Notes: generated from the letters alone by a model not told the origin. DNA of 64,000 nt from Heliopora coerulea (GCA_030142905.1 JASJOG010000092.1:310001-374000), one strand, 5' to 3'. Shown: positions 23,701 through 38,600, counted from the first letter of the stretch. Numbers and translations: made by a program.

Positions 23701-25239
23701 TCAACGTACGCCGAAGAGAAGCAGCTCAACTAATCAGCTTGTGCTTGAAATCAAGCGTGAAGACAGGCGGCAAATATCACGGGAAAATAATAAATCTTGA
23801 GTTAATACTCGCGCGAGCCAAACAAATATCAGCAACATAAGAAATCATCTCTTCCCTGCACGCAAACTTGCGAAACATCTTTAATTATTTTGGTCTAGAA
23901 TTGCACGTTTTTTTTTAATATTTAATATTATAAGCAGCTGCCTTCTTATATCAGATCATTTGACGTTTTAAGATTGATGGGGGTATCGTCTTGAAATGGT
24001 AAACGAAGGAAGATTAATTCTAGATATGAAAAGAAATTCTAGAAATCGAAAAGATGGGGGGAAAAAATCTTTCGAAATAGAAGCTCAATGTTGGGATAAC
24101 CAAACAAGAGATATTTATTGGATATTTCTATTCATGAGAGAAGTTGTTTTACATTAAAAAATTTAAAAAAAGGAATTAGATTTCAGATTAATTTAAGATA
24201 GGTAATAATTGAAACCTTGTTTTGGTTATGTTTAGAAGTTTCGGCTTTTTTTCGCTTGTACAAAAGGGATAAATACAATGTAATATATCAGTTGCGCGGT
24301 GAGAGATCGATCTAAGCTGATTATCTTACTGAGTGATAAATTAATGCATTTGATTTCCCTTGTATGTTCAAAGGCAGATTGAAAATATAAATGTAAACGC
24401 GTACAGAGAAATAACACGCAATGCTCATTAACGGTGTAAAAGTCAGCGAGTGCTGAGAAAGAGAGGAATAAATTATTGCAAGTTCATGTGGTTAAGGTAT
24501 GTAAAATCAGGGTCAGACATACTGCTGCGAGTTTCAAGAAACACAGTTCACTTTATCGAAAAGTGTAATCACCTAGAAACATCTTGCGATGTAGCTAACT
24601 TAATATGGTTAAAACTTGCGAGAACTTAGTATCGAGAACGTAAACACAACAGACAAAGAATTATAAGTTTCTCCCAAAGTAAGAAAAGTGAAGCTCTTTA
24701 CCGTAGTGTAGTGATTATATTCAAATCAATGACATTACGATCTTTCAGAAACACTTATATTAGCGTTACAAAACTCCTTTTGGAAGGAATGTTGAAAGAA
24801 AAGTATTTAAAATCGTTAAAAGTCTTTCCGTGATACTACACAAGTTGATACTAATGATGTACTGTTGTATTGAATTACTCTTTAAATATTACTAGAGTTC
24901 ATTGAAGCTTTGTAACCGCAGTAAGTTAATAACAAGGTGTTAATGAAATACAGCGAGACACAGTTGCTTAGAAACAACTTAAAAACGCAACTGACTGTCA
25001 CAACTCTTTGTAGCGCCATGTATCATGCGCGTATGATGAGTAACTACATCAGACTTTTGCAATTGGCCTTAATTGTCAGCTATGACAGCATCAGGGTACA
25101 CAATAGGGACTCAAGGGTCGTCTGACGTCTTGGCCGGCGACACTAATTTCAAGAGTTTACATTTGGTGGTATATATTTTATTTGTCAGAATAATTTTAAG
25201 GCCCCACCGGGACCAGTTGCGAACAAGGCAGCCAATGGG
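20755..25239. other. Gene-free stretch after the inhibitor gene
   Basis: No coding evidence. At 22320-22670 GACCGGT(C/A) words recur, as in a decayed MITE. Near 23190 GTCGAAACGTAG follows a CTGTGATGA, a very decayed hammerhead-like string. Confidence 0.4.
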
Positions 25240-25312
25240 CGGCCCGCCAGGAATTGGACCAACGACACTGTGAATCTAGGGCAGTGGTCCGCCCCAATTA
25301 AGCTACGAATGC
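25240..25312 (-). mobile_element. tRNA-like SINE head
   Basis: Minus strand shows an A-box-like TAGCTTAATTGG and, about 40 nt on, a B-box-like GGTCCAATTCC. Stems are too poor for a working tRNA. Confidence 0.45.
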
Positions 25313-25542
25313 CGTTCTGAGAGCTTGGCCACGATTTCTGTATTCATAATGGTGGAAATGCCCGCGAAGTAGCGTCTGGAACTGGTGTCGGGTATATTCG
25401 CCGAATATATAAATATATACACACATATATAACTCGATCACCGAATCGTCCTCCGCCAAAAGTTATCATTTATATAGCTCCATCAAAAAACGTCTTGTTA
25501 AAAACTTTATTTCCTCAACGTTTCGGGGAGAAGCTCTTGATT

Positions 25543-25546
<4 letters not shown>

Positions 25547-25592
<46 letters not shown>
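25547..25592. repeat. AT microsatellite
   Basis: Uninterrupted TA run of 46 bp after a repeat remnant (AACGTTTCGGGGAGAAGCTC) like those near other AT runs. Confidence 0.97.
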
Positions 25593-25594
<2 letters not shown>

Positions 25595-26816
25595 CCACAC
25601 TAGTAACTGGACGGTCAAGTAACTTCTCTGGGCTGTCGAATTGTTGGTGAAACATTAGCTTGGGAGGCGTTTATTTGAGACGAGGCGTTCAATCGGGAGG
25701 GGCATTTATTAATAATTCACAAGCCTAACGAAACGTCTATTCGAGTAGAGGCGTTTTCTGAAACGGGGGTGTTTATTCGGAAAAACAGGGTAATGCAAGC
25801 TATGCTTAGTTTTGAAGAGTACGTACTTTTTACCAAAAATGTAACGTCTCAAATATTGAGTTGCCTAGTAAGAAGCCATTGTTGACCAGAATACTTCCTT
25901 ACAGGAATATTTACTTTTATACATTATGGCTGACGCGACCTCGCATGCATGTCAACATTTCAAGATACGCGCGCATGATCCCCCGGAATTGAAGACTCTC
26001 GTAGGGATACCCCTAGAAAATTTTGATATTCCAGATTCAGTAGATTGCCCATTTTGGTCATAAACGTCGAAATTAAAGACACTTCTCACGCTTATCATTT
26101 GAGGGGAAAAATACTTGGCAAATATTGAATAAACATGTTCGTGAAATTGACAAGACATGCTGTATCACTAATATTCGCAGGAGTATTGTATGGCAAAAAA
26201 TTAACGATAATTTCTTTTTTTTAACTGAACTTTATGCTTTTTCTTTCCAAGAAAAGATATATTACCAATCGAGTGGATTTTCAACGTTATAGTGATTTCC
26301 GGACTTTGGACAACTTTGTTCGACAACGTCAGACTTCAAGAAGCAATACAAAGACAACTTTACCAGAATACGCACCGTTCGACGCTTTTCTTGCACGAAA
26401 TCTCATTTAGTTGCAAGGTCGCCAATAACGTTCCCTGACGAAGACAAAGTTGAGCTTTAGATGGATTCGTTGAAATGATTATCAAGCTAGAAAGAACAGG
26501 ACAAAAAAAACAACGCTGTCAAGTCAAATAAATTCTCTACAGCCCTTTCTTCACCATTAAGGCAAGTATTTCAAATAGAATTTAAGAGCTGATCAACTTT
26601 CCCGTATTTATTCCAATACCTATGAAACAATGGACCTAAGTCGAGGTCTGAGTTGACAAAATACAGTAAACGTTTGAAAATGTCTGCCCGCGCCTTGAGT
26701 TGGAACCCAATGTCTATGCGCATTGACGCAAATGGAGGAAAGTCTGCAAATTTGTCAGCGATAGGGTAGCACGAACATCGATGTGTTCTTGGTAACTTTG
26801 CAAGGAGTAATCACAG

Positions 26817-27024
26817 ATTTATTTTAAGTAATTTGCAGATACTTCCATGTATTTATTCTTTTAATTGCTAAGCTTTAGTCCCGTTTGTCCGGAACGCCTT
26901 CGTTGTCTCTTTCGTCCTTTGTCAGGAGTTACGCTCTCAAGACGTACCAGGTAAACGGAACGAAAACTTAGCAATTAAAAGAATAAATACATGGAAATAC
27001 AGTGTCTAAAACTTATTTAAAATA
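26817..27024. mobile_element. Foldback element
   Basis: Inverted arms of about 70 nt (outer TTTATTTTAAGTAA, inner ending near CCCGTTT) around a 60-nt centre. Confidence 0.75.
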
Positions 27025-28208
27025 AGCAGTCTTCGATGTTGCCATTTTTCTCTCGGTTGTACTAAAAACTGTTGAGGTCTATCCAAACAATGCGATTGTT
27101 CAAAAGATTATTCACCCTGGCGTATCCGATTATCCATTAAGAGCGCAATTCCTGCTCGTGATTCGTTGGCGAATTTTACAATATCTCGGGATGACCCTTG
27201 TAAATCATTCGCATACATCAGGAGGAACAATCGCTTCACAATCGCGCCGTGCAGATGGTCTTTGGGGATGGAAAGGATGTTTCAGTTTCACCCTTATCCG
27301 CCGTAGACATGCTTCTATTGCAGTTTTAATGAACTGTGTATTATTTTGAAACAAGAGTAAGCACTTTCATCCGGATGTGTAAAAAAATATGTGAACTTTC
27401 TCACTTTGGAAAACGGCCTAACAAGATAACGCTGAGCAAATGCGATAAGAACAAAAGACGTGGAAATTGTGTCAAAAAATATACTACTTTACAACAGTGG
27501 AGAATAGGGGGAGAAGCGTTCGAGGTATACCTCATCATTTGAAGATTATTTTTGTTACATTTGTAAATATTTTCATTTAATGGTTAACCCGAGGTGTACG
27601 TCAAAATATAACTTCAGTCTGCAGAACGCCAAATGGTGATGCCAAATTTGTGTTCGAAATGGCTTGGCGGGTTCAAGTTACCCCACTTCAAAGCAATTGA
27701 ATAAAATATTTCCAGACATTAACAACAGATTTGTGTAGTATAAATTAACATAAAGAAAAAAAAAATAAGAATCACTGATTCTCCAGGCAAATGCGTTAGA
27801 ATGTAACATCCAGGAGAGGAAGCATGAAAATCGATAATTCACTGTGGGGTAAAAAAAAGACAAAGTTTTGATTTGTATTTACGTTATTACGTTAACTTGA
27901 AAAGTTATAATCCATTTCGTAATCATAGAATCGCATGCATCAGAATGAACTATCGTATCGCACAATCATACCTTGTGGATCAGGCCACAGACCGCCTTAA
28001 AAACGTATGCTCATCAATTTAGCTGAATACTCACATCAAACCGGGTTTTTCAAAGTACCTTCGTCAGAAGTGTAGGCAACCTTGCATTTATGAGCAAAAG
28101 GTAACGACAGCGAGGTAAATACCGCATCGACAATAGTTTAAAGTTGGAGTAATAAGCCTTGTTTTAAACTTATGCTTACGCTTACGTTCAAGTGTCAACC
28201 AGGTTTTA

Positions 28209-28464
28209 AGCCTGGTTCACACTTGAGCACAAGCACATAAGCATAAGGACAAAACAAAAGGCAAAACAAAGGAATGAAGTCAAGCCTGCGACATAAGGAT
28301 CGTCATAAGCATAAGATCATAGTCCAACCATAAGCCAAGAGCCGAACGAAAGACGAAACAAAGAATGCTTGCTGTTTTATCTTCGCTAGTCCCTAAGGAG
28401 ATGTCATGCTTTGTTTTCGTACTGATCTTGCCCTCATGACTATGTCGCTCGTTTGAACCAGGCT
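28209..28464. mobile_element. Harbinger-type MITE, copy A
   Basis: Ends AGCCTGGTTCACACTTG and its inverse, 256 bp, flanked by TTA on each side (28206-28208, 28465-28467). A 3-bp TWA duplication is typical of PIF/Harbinger. A solo right-end fragment of the same family (28163-28207) directly precedes it. Confidence 0.75.
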
Positions 28465-31400
28465 TTAGTTGATATTTGTTGAATGTGATTATCTGAGTTG
28501 GCGTAGCATTTAGAAGAATGTTAATTTTTCGTTGTTTTGACTGGCAGGAGTCCAGCACGGTTATCGCCGTCAGCAGCAATTAATTCGTCCCAGAACTAGC
28601 CAACTCGGGACAATTATTATCCTCAACAAATACCATGTAATTCACTCGGGCTCAAATCTTTTATCTTGGAACCACAAAATTTAACACCCTGCCATGAGCT
28701 ATCAAGCAAACGCAAGGCGGCACGAAATAACGGTCTTTTAAGTATTTGATATTCTCGTACGAGCAACCTGGAGTATTGTTTCACGTGCCAACTTGACTAA
28801 GTGTGTCGGGAATGGCAGGAATACTCGAGGAAGGCAAAGTTTCACGATGTTTTGAATTTGGCTCTTGGACCATGAGTAGGAATGGTACAAGCTAACAAAT
28901 GGTGAAGAAGTAGGTACGCTACTTTCTTTTTAATTACATGGCAACTAGTATGAGATTACGAGCTCGTAAAGTTAGAACTTCGGTGTCGGGACATATACAT
29001 AGGTATTAGCCGATTTTTTGGATTAACTCTATCCCTAACTCTAAACATTAGACTGACAAAAATATTAGGAAGTCTTGAAGACATGCAGTTTTCGTAAATA
29101 TTGTCGGGCTGTTGCAGACGTGAACGGGAACCAAACCATGCTATCCTAAGTACTTCAAGAGACTAAGTAGGCGGTGGTAAACTGACGGTTATTGAATACT
29201 TCGACAGCGCGCGAGTCCTGGAACAGGCTCTTCTCTGAATGACCAAGACGTCTGATTTCCCATCGTTGGATAAATTAATTGACATTCACAGTTGCACGTT
29301 ATTCATTTGGATAACAAGACTTTTTGAGTGATCTCTTTCGTTCGATATTTCAAGTGTTCAATTCTTTCAAGAAAGTAGACATTCATTCCACGAATTTGTA
29401 TCGATTCTACAAGAGCACGGTGTACATAATTTCAACGACATGCTTCATATTTTTGTACTGTTCGCAAGCAATCAACATCGCTAAAATTATGCTCATTTAA
29501 GATTTCAAGACTAAAAGCTTCTTTTCCCGCGAACGTACTTCCGTTCGACAAGGACGTAATGTTCGTATATTAAAGTTAAGCTTTGGTAAAAGTAATGCTT
29601 ACTCTAATTTTGTTACCCAACAAATTGAATGCTTTATTTTCAGATTGCAACTGTCATTGCAACAAATAGAACGACTATATATCAACAGAAATATCTAGAG
29701 ACCCGTGGTTTTGTTATATCATAAACATAAAAAATCACAGTGGAACTCGCTGCGCCGGTCCAAATGAATGACATTTTCCAAAACAAAACGTTATGACAGC
29801 CGTGGTTGTTACAGCGTGCATTTCCTTGCAGTCTTGGGGCACAACAACACGATTAGTTAGTCTCGCTTCTTCAAGTAAGTCTGCATGGTTTGGGTACCAT
29901 CTTTTATCCACAAGTTTGAAAGAAAATAACTTATAGCTAAGTAAAAGGAAGTCAATAAAACAAGCGGCGTGTGAAGATAGTGCCGACGTAACCTCATTAA
30001 ATTACGCTAGTTTCATTAGAAAATCGTTTAACCAGCTGAAGTAATAAATGAGGGCAGAGAGCTGCTGCGTGTTACCGCAAGAACTCAATTAAACATAACG
30101 AGAAATCGAAAGTCATGAATAATTACAGAAAATAATCGCTTTTAGCATTTTTAACGTCATGTCAAGGATCAGTTTTCATTTGAACTCTTTCAGTACAATT
30201 TAGTTGTAAAAGCTTTTTTACGCAGCAAGTCGCGTCCCCAAGTGAAAAATAAAGTGGATTTGACGTAAATAGTAAATTGAAAAGGAAACTGAAAATGTGA
30301 AAACACTTGAAAAATAATTGCTGTTTTTCTCGCTACATCTCCTAAAATACAAAAACCACCATGCATTAAATGTAGCTTTTCAAACAACACCCTGAATGTT
30401 GCTGCATCAAGTTCGAGGAAGTCCACAAAACCGACCCGATTAACGCGCCAGTATTTCGGTTTGAGAAAGTTAGGCAGGTGGTACACCTCATTAAATCATA
30501 ACAAGTCTACCATAATTATTTCACAGTTTATATATTAATTGCAATCGCTCATCTCAAACAATGGACCTTTGCTCTGCGGCGACTGACACAACCCTCTTTA
30601 TTATGAAACAGTATTTCTTCTACAAAGGTAAGTTTCGAAACGTTTTATTTCATCAAAGGGATCGACGTTGTTACATGATAATGAACGGCTAAAAGCAACT
30701 GCTGCTTCAAAATTCACCCTGAGAGGCAAAACAAACGGATATTCGCTCACTACAAAAATTAAACTATTGCAAAACACAAGTCCCTATTCAAGATAACCCT
30801 ATAACGGGAGCCCGATAATTTCATAATAATAAGAGTAGTAACCTAAAGCCAGGTTTGAAATATTTTATGTTTATACAGTTGTAAACCTACTCTATGCATG
30901 TGTCTTTTAAAATTCACACGACATCGATTTACCACTCCAAGAACAAACCAAAGACCTTAATTCATAGGATATTGTTTTAAATGTCAGTCGCGCTGTCTTT
31001 TAAGTGAAGTACATTTTTTCTATGAGGATACTTGATTGAATTAATGACAAAAAATCACAAAGGACAGTGGAAGAAATAATGTGTTTGGAGAAGACAATCT
31101 GGATTTCATTGTTGACGTTAGGGTAAACTATCGTGAAGAAATTTATCAAACCGTTTATCACGATTTTACTATTTTCTGAGAAATGCGAACCATTCTGTGG
31201 ATCTGAGAACCATAAAGCACAAGATGATGTCTGAGAACCAAAGATGTGAAAATAGGCGTATAGGCCTAGTGGGCGATGTTGCGATAATTTTCCAGGTAGA
31301 ACTCAAATTCGAAAAGTCTTGCAACTTCAGTGAAGCTCGTCCATTTTGTTGGAACAGTTTTAGTGCCAGCTTTATCGTCAGTTTAATGTACGGCAAAGTC

Positions 31401-33337
31401 TACAACACAGTCAACACTGAACACGAAGGCAATCTTCTCTTGTCAACTGAGCTATTCCACCCAAAGCTCAAAGCATGCGTGTCATCACATTTGCAACCTT
31501 CACTTATCGATCGAGTTACTTTTCCTCAGAGAATATAGCTTCCGAACAGTCATCTAAAAGTTACAAATTGTAAGACTACACCTAACCCTCGCTGACCTTT
31601 CAGAGACTTAGCTGGGATTTGAAAGCTTGGAATAACGAAGTTAGCTAGCTAGCTGTGAAGTCTCGTCAGCCATCAGGGTGGCGGGTTTGTTCCCAGTTTA
31701 AGGTTCACAAAATTTGAGACAATCCATATTGGGCGATCCACTTCATAAGCTACAACATTCACGATGACCGGTAACCCTTGTCAGATCCAAAGTCACCGAC
31801 TGACTGCAACGCTCTTTGTAACAGCATGCAATCGAGAAAGTTTAAAACATGTGTTTCAAAATTTTCTGAGGAGCATGACAAGCAAGCAACTCTGCCACAG
31901 CAATTTATGTCATAAGCAAGGGCATATGCCAAGAGTAAGGGGCCGTTCACACTGAAATCGATCTGAAACCGATCTGTGATCGATCTCAGTTTGCATTCAA
32001 GCGTTCACACTCTGATCGATCTAACACAAAAAGACTGTAGCTCCTCCGCCAGTCTAGGTTCAACATTAGACAAAAGCAAAAGTATACGTTAACAACGAAG
32101 CATCCAGCAAATGGACGTCGCTCCTTTGGGACCATGGGATTGGCATCGGACGGAAGCCTAAGTGGACGCCAAGAGCAAAGCAGGGTTTTCCCTTAGGCGC
32201 AAATGTACATCCCTGATGCACATTTTGGTCGAAAAGTATAAAAAGGACGCACAAGTGCCAGGTAAACAGGTCCTTTGGGGCGCACAGGTTTGTCTTTGTA
32301 GTTAACGTATAATTTGAGCAGACTGAAATAATCCTTGTTACAGAATAAAAGAAAAGCTTTTGAATCTAATCCTGTCTCGTGAATCCTTTTTAATACAGTC
32401 TAAACTCCTTTCTTGCTCTCAAATCGCTCTCGGTTGTGTGAATGGCTTGAGATCAGAAACGCGATGGAGACCATCTTGGATTTCAAGGTCGTAGAAAAGA
32501 CTGGGGAATGATTCGGTGACAAAGGCGTCCTTGCGCTGAAACAATATGGCGGAAACAATAAAAGGTCAGGATTCCCACTTCTCTCCCTTGGACCCTCAAT
32601 TCTAGGTAAAAAGGGTCCTGAGGACTCCCAAGAGGACAACGTGAGGGAAAACCCTGGCAAAGTATGCAATAACAGGTCGTTAGCTCTTGAAGGAGCCTGA
32701 GATCAACATTATCATAAGATATAAATATAAATAACTTCTGTGTAATCTCGAACTGTGGGTACGACTAAAGAAAAGACAGGGTGAAATATTAAGTTCTTTC
32801 CGAGCCTGCATTATCAAACGTACAGCGTGCGGAATTTTTTATGGGGCTTACGAGTTTAGTCTCAAAGGAACTGTCATGCTTTGATTTCCTTCAGGGTTAA
32901 AAAAAAAACCCACGCACTTCGAAATGACATTCTCAGTCTTGATTACTTTATATACCTAAATTATCTCAATCAACGTGTGAGAAAGTAGTCATTCACATCA
33001 ATTTATATCGTGGGAAGTTGAGGGAAATTAATAAGGTAGTATCATATGAAAGCCATTTGGCATTGCCTGAACTACGAAACTCTTTTACGGCTATAATTTG
33101 AGCTAGACCAAAATTCGTCAAGTGTTATGACAAGTTATGCTCGTTCCCAGATCGATATTACCGGGAGCGACATAGCAACTTCCTTTTAGTAATTAAAAGC
33201 TGATGAAGATGCTGTTTCATGACGTTTGGTGAAAAAGAATTTTTATGAGTAAGCCCTATCACGATGTCTCTGTTTCTGCACGTTATTGAAGAAAGTGGCT
33301 GGCAAAACGTAAGTTGATCAGCAGTATGATTTACTTA

Positions 33338-33600
33338 AGCCTTGTTCACGCTTGAATATAAGCATTAACATAAGGTTAAAACAAAAGGCAAAGCAAAGGA
33401 ATGAAGTCAAGTGTACGACGTAAGGATTTTCGTAAGCATGAGCATAAGATCATAGTCCAAGCATAGACCAAGAACCGAACAAAAGACGAAACAAAGAAAA
33501 ACTCTTGTTGTTTTATCTTCGCAAGTCCCAGAGGAGATATCATGCTTTTTTTTGATATTGATCTTGTCCTTATGCTTATGTCGCAAGTGTGAACCAGGCT
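33338..33600. mobile_element. Harbinger-type MITE, copy B
   Basis: Same family and orientation as 28209-28464, about 263 bp, with TTA at 33335-33337 and 33601-33603. The interior is recognisably similar to copy A throughout. A further end fragment lies near 61870-61905. Confidence 0.75.
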
Positions 33601-34145
33601 TTAGTGGGTAATTAAATTAATTATAACGAAGTGTTCTTCAGGGAGGTCTTTCGTGTTCATCCTTTAGTCTCAGTAACGCTGAACAAGATCGGTGTACCAA
33701 AAGATACTTGCCCATTCTTGTAATATGGACAATCTGAAACATCTTATTGATAAACAGCAGGTTTTCATCGAGCGGTCACAGGAATAACCTTACGTTATTT
33801 ATTTTGGCACCTTCGGGATTTGTTTCCTAAAGGACATGCATTTCAAATCATATTCTATTGCCTATCGTTTTTTTGGGCAACAAGATGTCATAGGAATATG
33901 AATACGTCAGTAAAACTTAAAAAAGAAATAATAACAAAAAAAAAAGTTGAATAAAATTAAATGCGCACAAATCTACTATCAATTAACATTCTTATTTTTT
34001 TAAGAGTAATTTTAACATATTTACGTGATGGGGCGACATTGAACGGTTAAATAGTCAGGATAGCATCATATATTGTCGGTATTGTAACCTCGTATTCCAA
34101 ATCAACAAATCAAGAGTATTTTGTGTTTAAATGAAATGAGAATGC

Positions 34146-34338
34146 TTGCCAAAACACTGTCCTCAAGAGTTTGTATGTTTAAGCAAGTTAAATCCTCTTT
34201 TATCTGATAATGTAAGCATGACCGATTGTGTTTCAGTGAAGAAACTTCCATTCCATTTATGCGCCGACAGACAAATTTATTGCCGCGGAAAGATCACAAA
34301 AAGAAATCACGGAAGATGTTGTCAGCACTGAACCGGGT
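34146..34338 (+). pseudogene. Cys-rich exon-like segment, possibly decayed VWC-type
   Basis: One frame holds eight cysteines in about 55 codons, with the end CADRQIYC...GRCCQH and then TGA. The CC-x-x pattern resembles the close of a VWC domain, where a Cys would follow; the TGA falls exactly there, suggesting a nonsense change, and a GTAAAG donor follows shortly. A possible internal acceptor (TGTTTCAG, about 34237) also exists. No partner exons were found nearby. It may also be a genuine last exon of an unknown small secreted protein. Confidence 0.25.
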
Positions 34339-35589
34339 AAAGAATGTAACTGTTAAATTTGGTTGAAACATCGGTGAGAATTTCTCTTCAAAGGTATCGT
34401 TAGATAGATGGTGCAAATGAACACAATTTCCGACGCATTTTCAACTGAGAGTTGTCTCCGAACCAAGCAAGTTCGTTGATAAACTTTCATCGGTAACTAT
34501 TAACCATATATTTCTTACATAATGCGCCATGTCGTTTTGTGTTTGTGTTTTAACGCCATTAAATAAGCTTATCGGAAAGGTGCTGTTTCGTCAAATTAAA
34601 ACCCACCTTCTTGCTAGTCCTGCTGCACAACTCATATTACACTTGTTATATCCACAGCAATCTTTCGCACCATGTAAACCTGGAACGAAAGAAGGTATTT
34701 CAGTCGACACCAAACAAGTCATGAATGTTTGTCGATCATAGATGATGAAAAGTATCTCAATAAAATAGTTAAAGAGATGATGAAAGATACGCGGAAACGA
34801 CATAGATCCGCGGGCTAGCTTAAGGAAAATTTAGTTGACAAAATTAAGCTTAGCATTTTTGGGACAGAAAATCGTTGGCCAATTAAATTATCTAATAGAA
34901 TGGGAAAGTTTACTTCTTTCATCCATCTAAGGGAGATTCCCGAGGCAAGTAAATGTTCTAATCCCCGAGGATCTGCGGTGTCATGATTCTATTTCAAAAT
35001 CATCCGCAGAGTGCCATGAGTGGAAAATTTTTTGACCAGTAAAAGACAACCGAAGTTGGTACGCTAAGAGGTTGAATGGTCGATGCGATGTTATCCGTTT
35101 CAAGTTAACGATGTAGTCGGCTTTTATTCCGCCATCATTTGCATCACGTTCAGAAGAATTCATTCAACAATAACAAATTGCGTTTTCCGTATCTTCCTAA
35201 CGCTAAATTGAAAGTAGCTACATTGCTTATACATACACGTTTTAAAAGCCTTCGGTATATGGTTACAGGACTTTTGTCTCCAATTAAACAAGTTCCTGAA
35301 CCTAAAAATCTTGAAATTTAACAATTGGAATTGTCATATTTCGGTGCTCCAATGTTTTTGCTAGAAGTGGAAATATGTTGGCCAAATCCTGTTTAGGATA
35401 AGGATTTGATTACCGGTACCTCTTTAATCATTGTGTGGCATTATACGAACATTTGGTATTAAAACGCGATAACGACAAACGGAATTTATCATACTTGGTT
35501 TTCAAGATAGTGAGCAGATGAAAGGCGACAGTTTGCCCAGCTCAAATCGTCAGAAACTATTTCTGAGTCGGCCATACGTCGATTACAAT

Positions 35590-35664
35590 GATCTGAAGAC
35601 CAGGAATACGGTCTGAAGTCCAGAAACTTGATCTGAACTTCAGAAACAGGATCTGAAATTCAGG
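35590..35664 (+). repeat. 20-bp tandem repeat, about four copies
   Basis: GATCTGAA(G/C/A)(A/T)(C/T)CAG(A)AA motifs at 35590, 35611, 35630 and 35650. Confidence 0.65.
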
Positions 35665-38600
35665 ATGATTTTCATGAACTTGGCCAAGGTCGCCCATCGT
35701 CGATCATAACTCCAAGAGTCCAAGCTCCCACATAATATCAAAACATAACACACATGGAGCCGAACAAAGGGAGAAGTTGACACGAAGTGTCGAGGGATTT
35801 AAGGACAGGCATTGAATAAACCTGGCAGCCAATGACTTCACCTGTTTTCCGTTCATTATCGTAGATTGAACGAGGGCCTGGTAACCAGCTGCGTCGCATG
35901 ACGGCGCATTGATCGTGATGTCACGCGGCACCCACGATAGGTAGTAAGAATAGTAAAGAGAGAATGACTTTGGTTCAGGTTTAGCGCGCAAGTTAACCTT
36001 GTCGTCGTCATAAATGTTCCTCAGTTTTCACTTCCTGGAAATTTTCTGGGTTTGTGACAGTCTCAGGATAACCGTCTTGGAAATTTCCCCCTGCATCTCA
36101 TGACTCGAGCGTGATCCGTTAAGATCACGTGGCAATATTCAGGGAATAGGTAAAGGCAATAAGAGAGGAAAATTGGTTTGTAGCAGGCAAGCTATTCAAC
36201 CTGCTCTCATCGAAACCACTATAGTAGCTCGATTCTTTGTGTCTTGGGAGTTCTTAGAGATTCTAGAGGTGAAGAGCGAAAGTGGGAAAAACGAAATTTC
36301 AACCAGAATCAATGACGCGCCAGCAGGCAATGGAGAAGGTATTCACGTTACTTAATCAGAGCAACAGCAGTGTTAGTTTAGCAGCAGAAGCAAGAACAAA
36401 AGCAGAGGTGTTCATACAAGTAAAGCAAACGTTCACAGTGGCAAGGCAACCCGGGCAAGCTACATAAACACAAAGAGAAAGAGTGTTCAAGGAACAAAAG
36501 CAAACACGAGTGAAAGCTGGAGAAAGGGAACTTTCATTTTTCTCGTTTATATATATCTTTCCACGTCTCGGCCATTGTGCATGTCTGCTCTTTCCCTTTT
36601 TCTTTGTTTTACCAGTTTGTACGCTACAAATGTTCCTCAGATCACAACCACAAGGTAATCCGATTAGACGACGTTACCACGTGAAAGATCTGGAGTTTCG
36701 AAATAACCATGAAGTTGAATGTTTTCATCACCCGTTCCACATGTTCTAACCCAAACCGAAGGCCTAACCTAACCGTCCTAGTAGCAGGTTTCCCTCCTTG
36801 CTTATACCCTGACTTGACCACGAGTCGCTTTATAACTCTAATTTTAACATTTTGACCATACGAAAGCTCGAAGAAAATTAAACACTGCAGAGTAAAGAAA
36901 CACATGGAGTGTAAATAAAATAAAATAAATACATAGAAAATTTGGTCCCACCACGGATCCGAATCCCTCTCGCTACCGATCGCTATCGGTCGCACTGACT
37001 ACTTCACTAGGCTTGCAGGCTCGGTTGACTTCCGTCAAAATTGAGAATTTATCAACATCTCACCATTCATTGAAGATTCTCAGGGTACACGTGGGGAGCC
37101 CGAACACATTAGGATGGCAAAGATCTTCTGTGATGGCAAAGACCGTTTACAAAATGAAAAATAGCGTCGGTGATTGTCACGACAAGGTTAATGAGATAGT
37201 TTTCACTGCTAATTGCTAACTGTTATTTAAGGGGAAGCGTCAGGGGGTCGGTGTCACTCAATCGAGAAGTCATTTATCTCCTCGACACCTGTCCCTTCGC
37301 TAGACTTGCGAGAACACCACCAGAAAAATCACTTTCCTCCATCCACGAAAGAACATTACAAAAGAACCTCAACTTTTTTCTATTCCTCCTAGAAGGCAGA
37401 GTTCTTAATATAAAGAACAGTTGGTTGAAAAGTTCCAAAGTTCAGGATACGACGAAGAGGTAAGATGAGTTCATAAACAGTGATGAACAGTACTACAGTA
37501 TGTGTATGTGTATGTGAAAAATAAGCGATGTATTTAAACGTTGGCCAAGAATGTCGTAAGAAGTTAGAACAAATATTTCGCAATAAAGTGATACGAAAGT
37601 TGGATATGACAAAACTGATACTCCTCAATCAAAAGTCGTACTAGTTTTACGCTCTAGTTTTCAGACTAGAATTCTACAACACGATCTACAAAATCACAAA
37701 AGGAAAAGGTTCCTGTAACTTTAACAGATAACAAACTCCTCATCACAACACAAAGCAACTGCAATCAATGACGCAAATCATTCGTTAGTCCTCGATTTAC
37801 AACATTCCATTGAACTTGTCCTCACGAGTAGAATTCTACTGATATATAAACCAAAAACCACAAGCTGGCTTCATTGTGTTGAAAAGCCAATTTATTCAGC
37901 ACTTTTGGACGATGATACGATACAAATGGATTTTGATATACCAAAGAAGTCTTAGGTTTTTTTAGTTCAATTATTAATTATTAATTATTTTGGAACTTAT
38001 GTTATCTTGCAAACTATAGTTTTAATAATTTAAGGCACGCAGTGAAAACTATTGGCTTAACGATAATCGTGTTCTTACCCTAATAAAGTTAATCAGGTTT
38101 ATCAAGATCTGACTCAATGACAACTCATGATCTAGACAAAGCATACTTTGATCAAAGGCTTTCGCTCGAAACGTCAGCACCGCGTTTTTTATTCCCGATT
38201 TTTGGCAGGGTACTAACTTTTATCTGTATCTATTTCATACCACCCGAAACGTTTGTGACAATGTATCTGGTTAAAACTGTAATTTAACCAAATCCTTTCA
38301 CTGAATAATTTTACGCAGGCGGGTTTTCAACTGAACGCGAAAACTCTTAACAGTATCAAACAAGTACAAATGCGTTGTTTTCTTAAAATCTTGAGATCTT
38401 AGACTTTAGACTTTCTAAGACTTGGAAGAACAAGTTAACGACAGGGATATACTAGTTAATGTTCGACGATGTTATGTGCAAAATAAAAAATGGAACACGA
38501 AGCAAAATACTGTTAAGACGGTCAGGCAGACTTTGCAAAAACTAATTTTTAGCAAACATAAACAAGATCAAAACATCAGCTTGGAAATAAAGTATAAATT

